Source: Clostridium acetobutylicum ATCC 824
Lineage (GTDB): Bacteria > Bacillota > Clostridia > Clostridiales > Clostridiaceae
Assembly: GCF_000008765.1 (NCBI RefSeq)
Contig: NC_003030.1
Span: 2,142,001 to 2,206,000 of the forward strand
Direction: 5' to 3'
Length of the DNA stretch: 64,000 nucleotides
The notes beneath the pieces are model-generated. The model was given only the letters and a program-made list of their open reading frames with translations, was not told the origin of the DNA and ran no database searches. Position numbers and translations under genes: made by a program. Below are positions 52,543 to 61,496 of the stretch, piece by piece. Numbering within the stretch: the stretch's first letter is position 1; every line of letters starts with the position of its first letter.

Positions 52543-53271
52543 TTACACAATCAACTTTATTAATTTACTTTTACTTATTGGTTCTAATCTACATACTTTA
52601 AAATTAGTTTTTAACAGCTTAAATATCTCTTCATCATCTGTAATACCGTTAACCACATAAGCACTTCTAAAGCATTTTTTATCCACATTATTAGTTATGA
52701 AATTTTCCATGTAAACTTTAAGGGAATATAATTTTCTATTTTTTCTACAATATACTCCGTTAGCATATATATAATCGTCTTTAATTACAATGGTATAGAC
52801 ATCTTTTTTATAGGAAAAGCATATAATAAAATTTTTATCCTTGATAATTTTTTTGTAATATTCAATAAAACAAAACTGTATCATTTTTACAGCCTTTAAA
52901 TTCTTATTTTCCATGTCCTTATCCATATGTCTTAAGTTATCGGTATTTATGAAAAATACAATCACCTTTACCTTTCCACTTTTTTCTTCAAGTTTTCTAT
53001 AACTAAAAATCAATCTTTTTTCTCCATGGTACAAAAACTTAAGTTCATGATTTATCATGTATGAGAGTTTGTTATCACAGACCTTGGGAAACTCAAAAAA
53101 CTTTATATATATTTCTTCTCCTTCTATTACCACATAAGTTTTTCTACTCTTTAAATCAAAGAACTTATCTGTAGTTTTTATATCTTCCATTGTAATTTTA
53201 TTTAACATATTTAAGTAGGTTTTTTCTACACAATCGTAATTGACAGCATAAATCTCTTTAAATTCTTTCAT
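52543..53271 (-). CDS. PilM-like cytoplasmic protein (divergent)
   Basis: The 242-aa soluble protein lies directly before the PilN-like gene. The pattern KTYVVIEGEEIYIKFFEFPK followed by NHELKFLY resembles the PilM start, in which a GxxxxxKxxxxP strand precedes the (E)LxxxI motif. It is shorter than PilM (~350) and lacks clear actin-fold ATP motifs, so nucleotide binding may be lost. The assignment rests mainly on order. Confidence 0.5.
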   Translation of the reverse strand: MKEFKEIYAVNYDCVEKTYLNMLNKITMEDIKTTDKFFDLKSRKTYVVIEGEEIYIKFFEFPKVCDNKLSYMINHELKFLYHGEKRLIFSYRKLEEKSGKVKVIVFFINTDNLRHMDKDMENKNLKAVKMIQFCFIEYYKKIIKDKNFIICFSYKKDVYTIVIKDDYIYANGVYCRKNRKLYSLKVYMENFITNNVDKKCFRSAYVVNGITDDEEIFKLLKTNFKVCRLEPISKSKLIKLIV

Positions 53272-53283
53272 AAACTCATCCTC

Positions 53284-53481
53284 TCATATACCATCTTCTA
53301 TGTAAATTTCACAATTATTATTTTTTGTCCTTACTATAGACTTTTGAAGTTCACTTATATACTTTTTTCTCTCGCACTCAATGTTATACAAGTAAAATGC
53401 CACAAGAACACACAGCATACCAATTATAAGAGCATAAACCATACTAAATCCTCTATTCTTTATTCTTTTATTGGAAAACAC
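53284..53481 (-). CDS. Short pilin-like protein
   Basis: The 65-aa protein begins at GTG 53481, with one N-terminal hydrophobic helix after RIKNRGFSMVYALIIGMLCV. The G-F-S-x-x-x-A motif resembles a class III leader but lacks the usual Glu at position 5, as in minor pilins of PilX type. It overlaps the previous pseudopilin gene by 22 bases. It may be a non-pilin membrane partner instead. Confidence 0.5.
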   Translation of the reverse strand: MFSNKRIKNRGFSMVYALIIGMLCVLVAFYLYNIECERKKYISELQKSIVRTKNNNCEIYIEDGI

Positions 53482-53912
53482 TTTCTAAGCCTTCTTCCAT
53501 CATTTAATGTTGCATACACATAAAACACATTTTTATTCTGCAAAACATTGAAGCCACTAACTTTCTCCATGATATTATTGGATGTTACTTTTAAGTTTAA
53601 AATATAGTAGTCTATCACTACTTTACTCGTATACTGATTTAAACGAATTATGTCAAAGGCATTTTCATCCTTAACTATCTTTATTTCATTATTATTTTCA
53701 ATTTTCACTGTACCTTCCTTTAAAAATTTATTTATAATTATAAGTCCACTTGAAAAATTCGCTTGATCATTATTACTTTTCATATCTTTCTTATACCCAT
53801 TTATTAAGCTAAATAAAACAGAAATTGCAAACACAGTAAACACACAAAAAATAGCTGAAGCTGCTACCATTTCAATAAGCGTAAATCCCTTTTTCACTTT
53901 GTAAAATTGCAT
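53460..53912 (-). CDS. Pseudopilin (minor pilin 3)
   Basis: The 150-aa protein has a prepilin leader KVKKGFTLIEMVAASAIFCV with Gly at the cleavage point and Glu5. The hydrophobic stalk is followed by a globular domain that contains VSGFNVLQNKNVFYVYATLN. This is the PilW/GspJ-type build. It overlaps the preceding pseudopilin by 19 bases. A prepilin peptidase is needed for processing, but none is encoded in the window. Confidence 0.8.
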   Translation of the reverse strand: MQFYKVKKGFTLIEMVAASAIFCVFTVFAISVLFSLINGYKKDMKSNNDQANFSSGLIIINKFLKEGTVKIENNNEIKIVKDENAFDIIRLNQYTSKVVIDYYILNLKVTSNNIMEKVSGFNVLQNKNVFYVYATLNDGRRLRKCFPIKE

Positions 53913-54322
53913 ACAAAAATCTTTTCCTTTCCCATAATATCAGTGTAAAGCTTAAGAGTTATTTTCATTTTCCCATTTTCATTTAACTCCGATACTGTAA
54001 TGTAGGGATATGTATTCAAATTAGTTTTACCAATCTTTTTTAAGTCCGCTTCATATTGGTTTTCCGATATTTCATTTTTTGATAAATACATCTTGCCCTT
54101 TTCACATAATTCCTCAACGTCATTATTATCATCATTAAAGATTATTTCATTTTTTACAGCATCAATATAATAAGTATAATTTTGAATATCATCATTAATT
54201 TTTCCCATTTTTAACTCGTCTACTTTCAAATTTACTGCAAATAAAAACAATATAGAAAATATACTAAAAGAGCACATAACCTCAATCAATGTAAATCCTT
54301 TTTTATTCCTTAACTTCCACAT
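53894..54322 (-). CDS. Pseudopilin (minor pilin 2)
   Basis: The 142-aa protein has leader NKKGFTLIEVMCSFSIFSIL, with cleavage after Gly and Glu5. It resembles PilV/GspI-type minor pilins. The small acidic globular domain ends in YTDIMGKEKIFVCNFTK. The ribosome binding site AGGAACTGGAA lies within the upstream gene, overlapping by 20 bases. Confidence 0.8.
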   Translation of the reverse strand: MWKLRNKKGFTLIEVMCSFSIFSILFLFAVNLKVDELKMGKINDDIQNYTYYIDAVKNEIIFNDDNNDVEELCEKGKMYLSKNEISENQYEADLKKIGKTNLNTYPYITVSELNENGKMKITLKLYTDIMGKEKIFVCNFTK

Positions 54323-54758
54323 TTCCAGTTCCTACACATATCGTAATTATATGTGTTTCTCCTTTATTATCTTTATACAAAATTGAACATGCATTTAAAA
54401 GCATTCCACTATCATCTATTGTGATTGAACCATCATAGATTAATACTGGTTGAAGTTTAAAATCCTCTGGCAGTGTAAAGGTATCTATATTAGAATTAAT
54501 GTCTCTATGAAATATTACACAATTTGATTTACTATTAAAAAACATCTTTCCAGTTATATTCCTGCTAATACAATAGTTTCTACTACTATTTATAAAGTTA
54601 ATCATTTCATTATTTACATACTTAACCTCAATTCCATTTTTAATATCCTTATAGCTTTTAAAGCTTATTGCAATAACTGAACACAAAATAAGCATAATCG
54701 CTATTGTACAAAGAAGTTCTATTAAAATATAGCCCTTTTTACTTTGTCTTGAAGTCAT
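54303..54758 (-). CDS. Pseudopilin (minor pilin 1)
   Basis: The 151-aa protein starts at ATG 54758, following GAAGAAGAG; six earlier codons lack a site. The leader is QSKKGYILIELLCTIAIMLI, with Tyr in place of Phe and Glu5 retained. The globular part (YKDIKNGIEVKYVNNEMINF, then IDDSGMLLNACSILYKD) is like GspH/FimT minor pilins. It overlaps both neighbours. Confidence 0.8.
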   Translation of the reverse strand: MTSRQSKKGYILIELLCTIAIMLILCSVIAISFKSYKDIKNGIEVKYVNNEMINFINSSRNYCISRNITGKMFFNSKSNCVIFHRDINSNIDTFTLPEDFKLQPVLIYDGSITIDDSGMLLNACSILYKDNKGETHIITICVGTGNVEVKE

Positions 54759-55101
54759 AAGTAACTCTTCTTCCATCTATTTTAACCTCACAACTTAAGT
54801 TACTACACTTAAAATCTACATCTATATCGCTATCATCCACTGCTCTTACTTGCACTTTATTATCTTTAACACTCAAATCCTCATTTATGTTGTCTAAAAC
54901 CTGTTCATTATCAAATTTGCCTTCCTTCATATAGCTTCTCATTGCACTTTGAAAAACAAGCGCTGCCATGTCCTTTGCCTTCTCATTATTTGCTCTTCTT
55001 ATATAAGAATATATATTAGGCACTAGTATGGCTCCAAGTATAGCTATTATAGACATGGAAATTATAAGTTCAATGAGTGTAAAGCCCCTTTTTTTCATCA
55101 C
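54739..55101 (-). CDS. Major-type pseudopilin (GspG/ComGC-like)
   Basis: The 120-aa protein has leader KKRGFTLIELIISMSIIAIL and the stalk GAILVPNIYSYIRRANNEKA. These match the major pseudopilins GspG or ComGC. An AAGGAGAG site is placed for the GTG at 55101, one codon before an ATG. It is first among the pilins and probably forms the pilus shaft. The predicted C-terminal domain is short, with two Cys (KCSNLSCEVK) for a disulfide. Confidence 0.85.
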   Translation of the reverse strand: MMKKRGFTLIELIISMSIIAILGAILVPNIYSYIRRANNEKAKDMAALVFQSAMRSYMKEGKFDNEQVLDNINEDLSVKDNKVQVRAVDDSDIDVDFKCSNLSCEVKIDGRRVTYDFKTK

Positions 55102-55115
55102 CTTAAAACTCTCCT

Positions 55116-56306
55116 TTATATAGAATTCATTATATTAATCATTGGAAGAATTGAAGATATTATTACGGTTCCAACAAATACGGCTAAAAATATTATCATA
55201 CATGGTTCTATAAAATTTATTATTCTTTTTAAATCATCTTTAAATTGTTCTCTGTATAAGTCTGATATATTTCTCATAATTTCCTCTATGTTACCGCACT
55301 CTTCTGCCATTATAAGCATATTCTTAGTTTGTCTTGTAAAAATATTTATTTTCTGAAAGCTCTCTCTAAAATCCTTACCATTTCTTAAATTTTCAATTAT
55401 ATCTTTTATGCATTTTTCTGCATATGTATTTTCTAAAACCTTTGAAGCTATATGCATCGCCTTTATTATATCAATTCCGCTTTTAATGAGTATGTATAGT
55501 GTATTTGAAAATCTTAATGCTATTTTGTTTTTATAAATCTCAGATAAAAATGGAATTCTAAATTTTAATTCATCTAACTTCATTCTATTTTTCTTAACCC
55601 TAAGTAATTTCTTTGATATGCCATAAATAATTAGTATAAAAGCAATAATACCTAGAAAATCATCCTTAATAAAAAAGCTCACACTTAATATAAACTCAGT
55701 TATCTTAGGAAGTTTACCACCAAGAGAATTCAAAGTTTCTACAAATCTAGGAATAACTTTAGAAACTAAAAACACCAAAATTATTATTGTAAAAGCAAAC
55801 ACAATGGCTGGATAGGTTGTTGCATTTTTTATCTTCTCTTCTGTTTTCCACTGATCTTTATAATATTCTCCAAGATTCCTAAATACCTCAGATAAATTAC
55901 CACTTTCCTCTCCTATAAAAAGCATGCTTTTAAAAAAATATGGTATACTATCTCCACAATATTGAACACTCTTATATATGGAATTACCATTTTCAATTCC
56001 CTTTTCTATGCACTTAATAATTCTTCTCATATTTCCTTGAAATTTATCATACATTATACTTAAGCTTTCACATATGTTAAATCCAGCATTCATCATATAA
56101 GACATTTGTTTTGAAAAAATATATAGTTCTTTACTTGATACTTTTTTATTTCTTATAAACTTTTTTTTAGCTATTACTTTAGAGGAAATCAAAAAATACT
56201 TGTTATGTCTAAGCTCCATTATTAATTCATACTCACTATTAGAAAAGCTTTCTCCCTTTACAACATTGCCTTCCATATTTATAGCTTTATACCTATACTC
56301 TTTCAT
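55116..56306 (-). CDS. pilC: Type IV pilus/type II secretion inner-membrane platform protein (PilC/GspF)
   Basis: The 396-aa protein has the two T2SSF domains, each helical. The first contains LYIFSKQMSYMMNAGFNICE and the second LRFSNTLYILIKSGIDIIKA. Three membrane helices are seen (about 170-190, 215-235, 370-392). It sits downstream of the ATPase gene by 11 bases. It nucleates pilus polymerisation with PilB. Confidence 0.92.
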   Translation of the reverse strand: MKEYRYKAINMEGNVVKGESFSNSEYELIMELRHNKYFLISSKVIAKKKFIRNKKVSSKELYIFSKQMSYMMNAGFNICESLSIMYDKFQGNMRRIIKCIEKGIENGNSIYKSVQYCGDSIPYFFKSMLFIGEESGNLSEVFRNLGEYYKDQWKTEEKIKNATTYPAIVFAFTIIILVFLVSKVIPRFVETLNSLGGKLPKITEFILSVSFFIKDDFLGIIAFILIIYGISKKLLRVKKNRMKLDELKFRIPFLSEIYKNKIALRFSNTLYILIKSGIDIIKAMHIASKVLENTYAEKCIKDIIENLRNGKDFRESFQKINIFTRQTKNMLIMAEECGNIEEIMRNISDLYREQFKDDLKRIINFIEPCMIIFLAVFVGTVIISSILPMINIMNSI

Positions 56307-56317
56307 GGATTAACTCC

Positions 56318-57793
56318 TTAAATATTATAAATTACTCTCTTAAATTCGCTAAAGGTGGTTTCTCCTCTTTTAACTAATTCCATTCCACTTTTTTTTAATG
56401 TTTTCACACCAGACTGTATAAAGTATCTTTTTATACAATCAGCTCCTTTAGATTCCGCTATTATATCTCTTACATCATCGTTTATTGATATAATCTCAAA
56501 CACAGCCTTTCTTCCATGGTATCCTGAAAAATCACACTTGCTGCAGCCTCTGCCTTTATACAAAACCTCACTTGAATTAAGTCCTAAAACCTTTCTTTCA
56601 TAGTCATTAGGTTTATATTCCTCTTTACAATGTACGCAAATAGTTCTAAGGAGTCTCTGAGCTATAACACCATTTAATGCATCTAGTATAAGATATTTTT
56701 GAATTCCCATATCACACAATCTATTAATTGCAGAAAAGGCATCGTTAGTATGCAGAGTACTAAGTACAAGATGTCCAGTTATAGCAGCTCTAACTGCTAT
56801 TTCAGCTGTAGTTTCATCTCTTATTTCCCCAACCATTATAATATCTGGGTCCTGCCTTAATATATTTTTAAGACCTGATGAAAATGTAATCCCAGCTTCA
56901 TAATTTACGTTAATTTGATTTATACCCTCTATAATCATTTCTACTGGATCTTCTATAGTAACTATATTCTTTTCTTCTGAATTAAGCTTTGATATTGCTG
57001 AATATAGGGTAGTACTCTTCCCACTGCCAGTTGGACCAGTCAGAAGTACTATACCATTAGGTTTTTCAAGCAAACCCGCGACTTCATTTTCATTTACTCC
57101 TGTTATGTCACTAAAACTTAAGGCTGCATTATTTTTATATAGTACCCTTATTACAATTTTTTCTCCAAAAATAGTAGGTATACTGGAAACTCTAAAATCA
57201 CAATTTTTGTAGTACATTCTTCCATCCTGTGGAGCTTTTTTTATAACAATATTCATGTCAGCCATTATTTTTATTCTTATACAAACAGATTCATATGCCT
57301 TAAGGGGTAGCTCCATTACCTTTTTTAAAACACCATCAATTCTTATCCTCACAACCGCAATATCTTTAAAAGGTTCTATGTGTATATCACTTCCATTTTT
57401 ACTAAGTGCTAAGTCAATTATTGAATCAACAAGAAGTACTGATGGAGAATAACTCTTAGCCTTTTTAACCTCATAGAGTTTCTGATTTTCTTCTTCTTTT
57501 TTCATATCATTTATAGCCTTATGACCCAATTCCAAACTAGTATATATCTTTATGTATTTTTCAATTTGCTCTTTATACCCCTTGTATACAAAAATCTCTT
57601 TTCTTAATAAAAATTTTAAATCCTTTATAATCTCCTTAGATACCTTCCCAAAGGAGGCAACACAAACCTTACTTTCATCAAAATAAAATGGAAATACATT
57701 ATAGCTGCAAATTGACTTCATATCTATAGCTGCTATAAGCTTTTCCTTATTTATGTCACATTCATCTAAATCTACAATTTTTAATTCACTCAC
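56318..57793 (-). CDS. pilB: Type IV pilus/type II secretion assembly ATPase (PilB/GspE)
   Basis: The 491-aa hexameric ATPase extends the pilus. A GspE-like N-terminal domain (1-100) is followed by NGSDIHIEP. Walker A is GPTGSGKSTTLYS at 253-265. The Asp box and Walker B lie in RQDPDIIMVGEIRDETTAEI, the His box in STLHTNDAFSAI, and the tetracysteine zinc motif in CVHCKEEY..CSKCDFSGY. It starts the operon. No PilT retraction ATPase follows, so this could be a ComG-type or pseudopilus system. Confidence 0.94.
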   Translation of the reverse strand: MSELKIVDLDECDINKEKLIAAIDMKSICSYNVFPFYFDESKVCVASFGKVSKEIIKDLKFLLRKEIFVYKGYKEQIEKYIKIYTSLELGHKAINDMKKEEENQKLYEVKKAKSYSPSVLLVDSIIDLALSKNGSDIHIEPFKDIAVVRIRIDGVLKKVMELPLKAYESVCIRIKIMADMNIVIKKAPQDGRMYYKNCDFRVSSIPTIFGEKIVIRVLYKNNAALSFSDITGVNENEVAGLLEKPNGIVLLTGPTGSGKSTTLYSAISKLNSEEKNIVTIEDPVEMIIEGINQINVNYEAGITFSSGLKNILRQDPDIIMVGEIRDETTAEIAVRAAITGHLVLSTLHTNDAFSAINRLCDMGIQKYLILDALNGVIAQRLLRTICVHCKEEYKPNDYERKVLGLNSSEVLYKGRGCSKCDFSGYHGRKAVFEIISINDDVRDIIAESKGADCIKRYFIQSGVKTLKKSGMELVKRGETTFSEFKRVIYNI

Positions 57794-57875
57794 TTAACAC
57801 ACCACTCTTATACATTAGCTTACTATATTTGAAATTATTGACACAAAATAATTATATATACTCTTAAAGTAGAAT

Positions 57876-57931
57876 TTATTATACACAATATAAACCAAAA
57901 CTTACATTTTAGGTTATATTGTGTATAATAA
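57876..57931. promoter_or_regulatory. 20-bp inverted repeat in a divergent promoter region
   Basis: TTATTATACACAATATAACC at 57876-57895 is perfectly complementary to 57912-57931, with a 16-base loop. Each arm carries TATAAT, one on each strand. The plus-strand one (57924-57929) has TTACAT 16 bases upstream and leads to the gene at 57962. The dyad lies between pilB and that gene and could be an operator acting on both. Confidence 0.6.
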
Positions 57932-57961
57932 GATTAGTTTAAACGTACTAGGAGTGAGGTT

Positions 57962-58159
57962 ATGAAAAATATAAAAATACTTCTATTTAATATACTGAAT
58001 TTAATTATAATTTCTATAATGTTGCTAACAGTTTATCTAAAAAACAGAATATCCTCTAAAACATTTGATAACTTAATGTTTCTATACGGATTATTGTTCT
58101 TCTTATTACTTGTCACAAATATTATTATGATAATTAATAAAAATAATAGAGCTAAATGA
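57962..58159 (+). CDS. Small two-helix membrane protein
   Basis: The 65-aa protein has two hydrophobic helices (about residues 5-24 and 38-58) and basic ends. A GGAGTGAGG site precedes the ATG, and a promoter-like pair is present at 57902-57929. Its stop lies in an inverted repeat (58151-58180) that may end transcription. No family is recognised. It is divergent from the pilus operon, sharing the palindromic control region, so a link to pilus expression is possible but unproven. Confidence 0.6.
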   Translation: MKNIKILLFNILNLIIISIMLLTVYLKNRISSKTFDNLMFLYGLLFFLLLVTNIIMIINKNNRAK

Positions 58160-58298
58160 TAACTACAATTATCATTTAGCCCTATTAAAACCTAGCATAT
58201 TTTATTTTAAAAGTATTAGACAGTACTTTTTAAAAGTAATTTTTCTTATTTAAAGAGATTACAAGTAATAAGCTATACTAATCTCAATAACTATCTTA

Positions 58299-59618
58299 TT
58301 ACTTATAATTATCTACTTCGAAAGATGATATTTTATCAAATATGATATAATCTGTTTTTACAACATTAGGCTTTGAAGGATCAGTTATGTCAAATTGAAA
58401 AAACGGATCTCCACTTCCTGCAGCTCTTAACTTATACCAATCTATAAATTTGTTAACTACATCCATAGTTACATTGAACTGTTTAGTTTGACCATTCGTC
58501 ATAGTTATACTAAGTACAGCCTTATCTGTATTTACTTCTTGGCTTACTGTTACTGTGCATTTTGATGTTTTACCATCAGCAGTTGCTGCTGTTATTGTTG
58601 CTTGTCCTTCTTTCACTCCAGTAATTTTCCCTGAACCATCCACTGTTACAACAGAGCTATCACTTGATGTCCATGTTACTCCTTCTGTCGAAGGACTAAC
58701 ATCTGCCAATAAATTATCAGTTTGTCCAACATTTATTGAATCTGTTGTTTTATTTAAACTTATAGTAGTTGAATTTATAACATTTATCGTACACTGTACA
58801 CTCAAATTACTTCCATCCTGTGTAACTGCTGTTATAGTAGCTTTTCCTTCTTTTACTGCTGTAACTTTTCCATTTGAATCTACTGTTACCACATTTGGAT
58901 CACTCGATGTCCATGTTACAGCCTTATTGGTTGTATCATTTGGAGTTACTGCTGCTGTTAATGTATCTGTTTGTCCTACCTCTAACGAACTTGTGTTTTT
59001 ATTTAATGTTATACCTGTTGCTAAAGTTGATTCTGAATGTACTAAATAACCAGTTGAATCTATATCTATTGCATCCAAATTAAACCATACACCATTAACA
59101 ACATTAGGATCTCCTTTTACATCGGTATAAATCTTTACATCATGACATTTTAACTGTAAATCTGATTTTTCATAAGCAAGTGTTACAAATTGATTTTTTA
59201 CACTAGGGTTATATACTTCAATATTTCCATCAATATCTACATAAATTTTTTTACTATGATCCTGCCATGTGCATGCAATAATTCTAAGTTTACTCCCATA
59301 AAATCTAAATTTAATTTCTGCATAAGATTGATTTTTAGAAATAGTAGTGTGCGCGGTAGAATTATAGTCCCTTGAATCAGTAATGGCTCCCATGCTGCTA
59401 CTGTAAGTGAAATTTTTATTATTATCGTCTACTCTTTTCCATCCTATTTCAGGATGCAATAACTGATCTCCGACTTTGGCACTATTGTCAACCGTATTGT
59501 TAAAATTAGATTTTCCAATTTCATTACCATCATTGGTATTATCCGCAAAAACACTTGTAAAACATCCAAGTATTACGATTAAAAATACCACTAAAGAAAC
59601 TTTAAATTTGTTTTTCAT
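58299..59618 (-). CDS. Secreted protein with two BIG2 (Ig-like) domains
   Basis: The 439-aa protein has a signal peptide (1-25, ending VFADN). Residues about 50-185 form a beta-rich domain with GSKLRIIACTWQDHSKKIYV, which looks like a carbohydrate-binding jelly roll. Two tandem bacterial Ig-like repeats follow. Each runs from L-N-K through VGQTD, TWTSSD, VVTVD and KEG-x-ATITA. The C-terminal 65 residues contain KQFNVTMDVVNKFIDWYK. No LPXTG or SLH anchor is present, so it is likely released or loosely bound. Confidence 0.85.
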   Translation of the reverse strand: MKNKFKVSLVVFLIVILGCFTSVFADNTNDGNEIGKSNFNNTVDNSAKVGDQLLHPEIGWKRVDDNNKNFTYSSSMGAITDSRDYNSTAHTTISKNQSYAEIKFRFYGSKLRIIACTWQDHSKKIYVDIDGNIEVYNPSVKNQFVTLAYEKSDLQLKCHDVKIYTDVKGDPNVVNGVWFNLDAIDIDSTGYLVHSESTLATGITLNKNTSSLEVGQTDTLTAAVTPNDTTNKAVTWTSSDPNVVTVDSNGKVTAVKEGKATITAVTQDGSNLSVQCTINVINSTTISLNKTTDSINVGQTDNLLADVSPSTEGVTWTSSDSSVVTVDGSGKITGVKEGQATITAATADGKTSKCTVTVSQEVNTDKAVLSITMTNGQTKQFNVTMDVVNKFIDWYKLRAAGSGDPFFQFDITDPSKPNVVKTDYIIFDKISSFEVDNYK

Positions 59619-59849
59619 TTTCTCTCCCCCTTAAACTTATGTATTATTTTTACTAATAACCTATATTATTATAAACAAGTATTTAAATTCAATCAAATTC
59701 TAAAGTATTGAAAAAAACTCCCCTCTTTTTTGCTATACCATATATATCTTATATACTACATTTTTCTCACTTAATTGAATTATTATTCCATATTATGTTT
59801 TTAATTTCATTCATTTTGTTGTCTGCTGTAAAATATAAGCTTTTTAATA
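59619..59849. other. Intergenic gap upstream of the BIG2 gene
   Basis: The gap contains the GGGGGAGAG ribosome binding site of the BIG2 gene at its left end. It contains AT-rich sequence with no clear further elements. Confidence 0.4.
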
Positions 59850-60808
59850 TTAGTTATATTTTTTAAAAATAGGCACATCTACACCAGAAATTAATTTTAC
59901 ATTAAATTCATCTGCACAATCAATATACTGCATAGTACTAGTACTCCTCGTAGTTATAAAATAATCAACATTTCTAAATAAACTTTTTTCATCTTGATCT
60001 TTTACTATCAAAATATGAGGTGAATTTGTTTCACTAAAAGCATTTTTATATACTTTATTAATTTTAAATTGATCTTTTTCCTTAACATTTGCTATTAATG
60101 TAATATCATCTTTTTTCGAAAATGTATTTATATATTCCAAGAAAACTTTTTCCCATATTGGATATCTGTCATTAAAATCCGGGATAAATAATATATCCTT
60201 TGACTTCTCCTTTAATGATAGTTTTGAAGAATCTACATTTGTATCCTTATAAAACTCATTTGTAAAGACTTCTATTTTTTTACCATACCATTTAATATTT
60301 TTATCTAATTTATCCTTACTCCAATTCCACCATTTTATGCTTTGAAGTTTTTTATCTCGATAGCATCAAATCTATATTTTATTATTTTCATGGGATTTCC
60401 AACTGCAATTGCATAGGGTGGTACATTTTTTGTAACTACAGTTCCAGCCCCTATTACTGCTCCATTACCTATTCTTACTCCCGAAAGTATGATAACGTTA
60501 TTTCCTATCCATACATCATGTCCTATGATTATCTGTCCTTTTCTATGCAATTTTCTTTCTATCTCTAATATTGGAGCCGTAGAAATAGACTTATAATCAT
60601 GATTTCTATCTACCAAAAGCATAACCTTGTACCCAATAGAACAATAATTGCCTATATGAATGTTTACAATCTCACTACCTGGAGACACTTGAATATCCAT
60701 ATCATTTATATAACTATTTCTTCCTATAGTAAGCAGCGGAAAATCCTTTTTATCCCCATTTTGAAAAACAAAACTTCTTATTGAATCATTAGATGAAATA
60801 TTAATCAT
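59850..60808 (-). pseudogene. CatB-type hexapeptide acetyltransferase with extra C-terminal domain, frameshifted
   Basis: The first frame (60335-60808) has hexapeptide repeats and the active site [20 protein letters not shown], as in xenobiotic acetyltransferases. It stops after [14 protein letters not shown]. Adding one A to the A6 tract at 60348-60353 gives ..[20 protein letters not shown].., the normal family ending. The frame then stays open to 59850, with about 120 more residues (FIPDFNDRYPIWEKVFLEYI..) that do not belong to the family core. The complete product would be about 318 aa. It is either broken or controlled by slippage. The extra domain is unidentified. Confidence 0.7.
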
Positions 60809-60956
60809 TTATTCTTTCTCCTTTATATTTAGTAGCCATTATCTTTTAAACACACTAACTTAATTTTGAATCTTACTCTTCTATATTAAATATTTATATG
60901 TAATTGTTTTTTAATAAAGAATTTACTTATTTCATACAATTAAACTTTTGAAAATA
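60809..60956. other. AT-rich gap, no features seen
   Basis: It separates the acetyltransferase from the terminator of the fRMsr gene. Only the ribosome binding site AAGGAGAAAGAAT of the acetyltransferase gene is evident at its left edge. Confidence 0.4.
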
Positions 60957-60984
60957 AAAAAGCAGCCCCTATAAGGCTGCTTTT
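60957..60984 (-). terminator. Terminator of the fRMsr gene
   Basis: The stem AAAAGCAGCC / GGCTGCTTTT has a short loop and runs of A and T on both sides. It lies 12 bases after the stop codon at 60996. Confidence 0.9.
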
Positions 60985-60995
60985 AACATACTACT

Positions 60996-61496
60996 TTAAA
61001 GTTCTATATTCCAATTTATATTTTCTTGAAGAAGCTTTGCGCATTTTATTAGATATTTTTCCTCTAATTCAGTAAATCTTCCTATTTCTTCACTATCTAT
61101 ATCTAATACAGCTTTAACCTTACCTTCTACAATAATTGGAAGTACTATTTCTGAATTGGACGCCGCATCACAAGCTATATGTCCTTTAAAATCATGTACA
61201 TTCTCTATTCTCATAACTTTTTTATCTTTAAATGCTGTTCCACAAACACCCTCACCTATTTTAATTTCAGTACACGCTGGCATACCTTGAAATGGTCCAA
61301 GTATTAGCTTGTCCCTATTTGCAATATAAAATCCACACCAATTAATTCTTCCTATTAAAGCATTCATAAGTGCCGATGCATTTGATAGCTTTGTTATACT
61401 ATTTTCCTCTCCTTCTATTAATCCCTTAAGCATAATAACCATATTTTCATATTTATCTTCTGTACTCATATCTTTAAAAACGCTTATATCAAACAT
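60996..61496 (-). CDS. msrC: Free methionine-(R)-sulfoxide reductase (GAF domain)
   Basis: The 166-aa single-GAF protein reduces free methionine-R-sulfoxide. Start ATG 61496 follows GAGAGGAATTAAT; nine upstream codons lack a site. The three redox cysteines are visible: INWCGFYIA, MPACTEIKIG and GEGVCGTAF. The family signature LGPFQGMPAC is present, along with HIACDAASNSEIVLPIIVEG and VLDIDSEE. It is monocistronic by the terminator that follows. Confidence 0.92.
   Translation of the reverse strand: MFDISVFKDMSTEDKYENMVIMLKGLIEGEENSITKLSNASALMNALIGRINWCGFYIANRDKLILGPFQGMPACTEIKIGEGVCGTAFKDKKVMRIENVHDFKGHIACDAASNSEIVLPIIVEGKVKAVLDIDSEEIGRFTELEEKYLIKCAKLLQENINWNIEL

Noticed and set aside
58555-59049. 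164-codon plus-strand frame
   Set aside because: It mirrors the BIG2 repeats on the opposite strand. The composition (valine, serine, threonine) is a shadow of the repeat codons.
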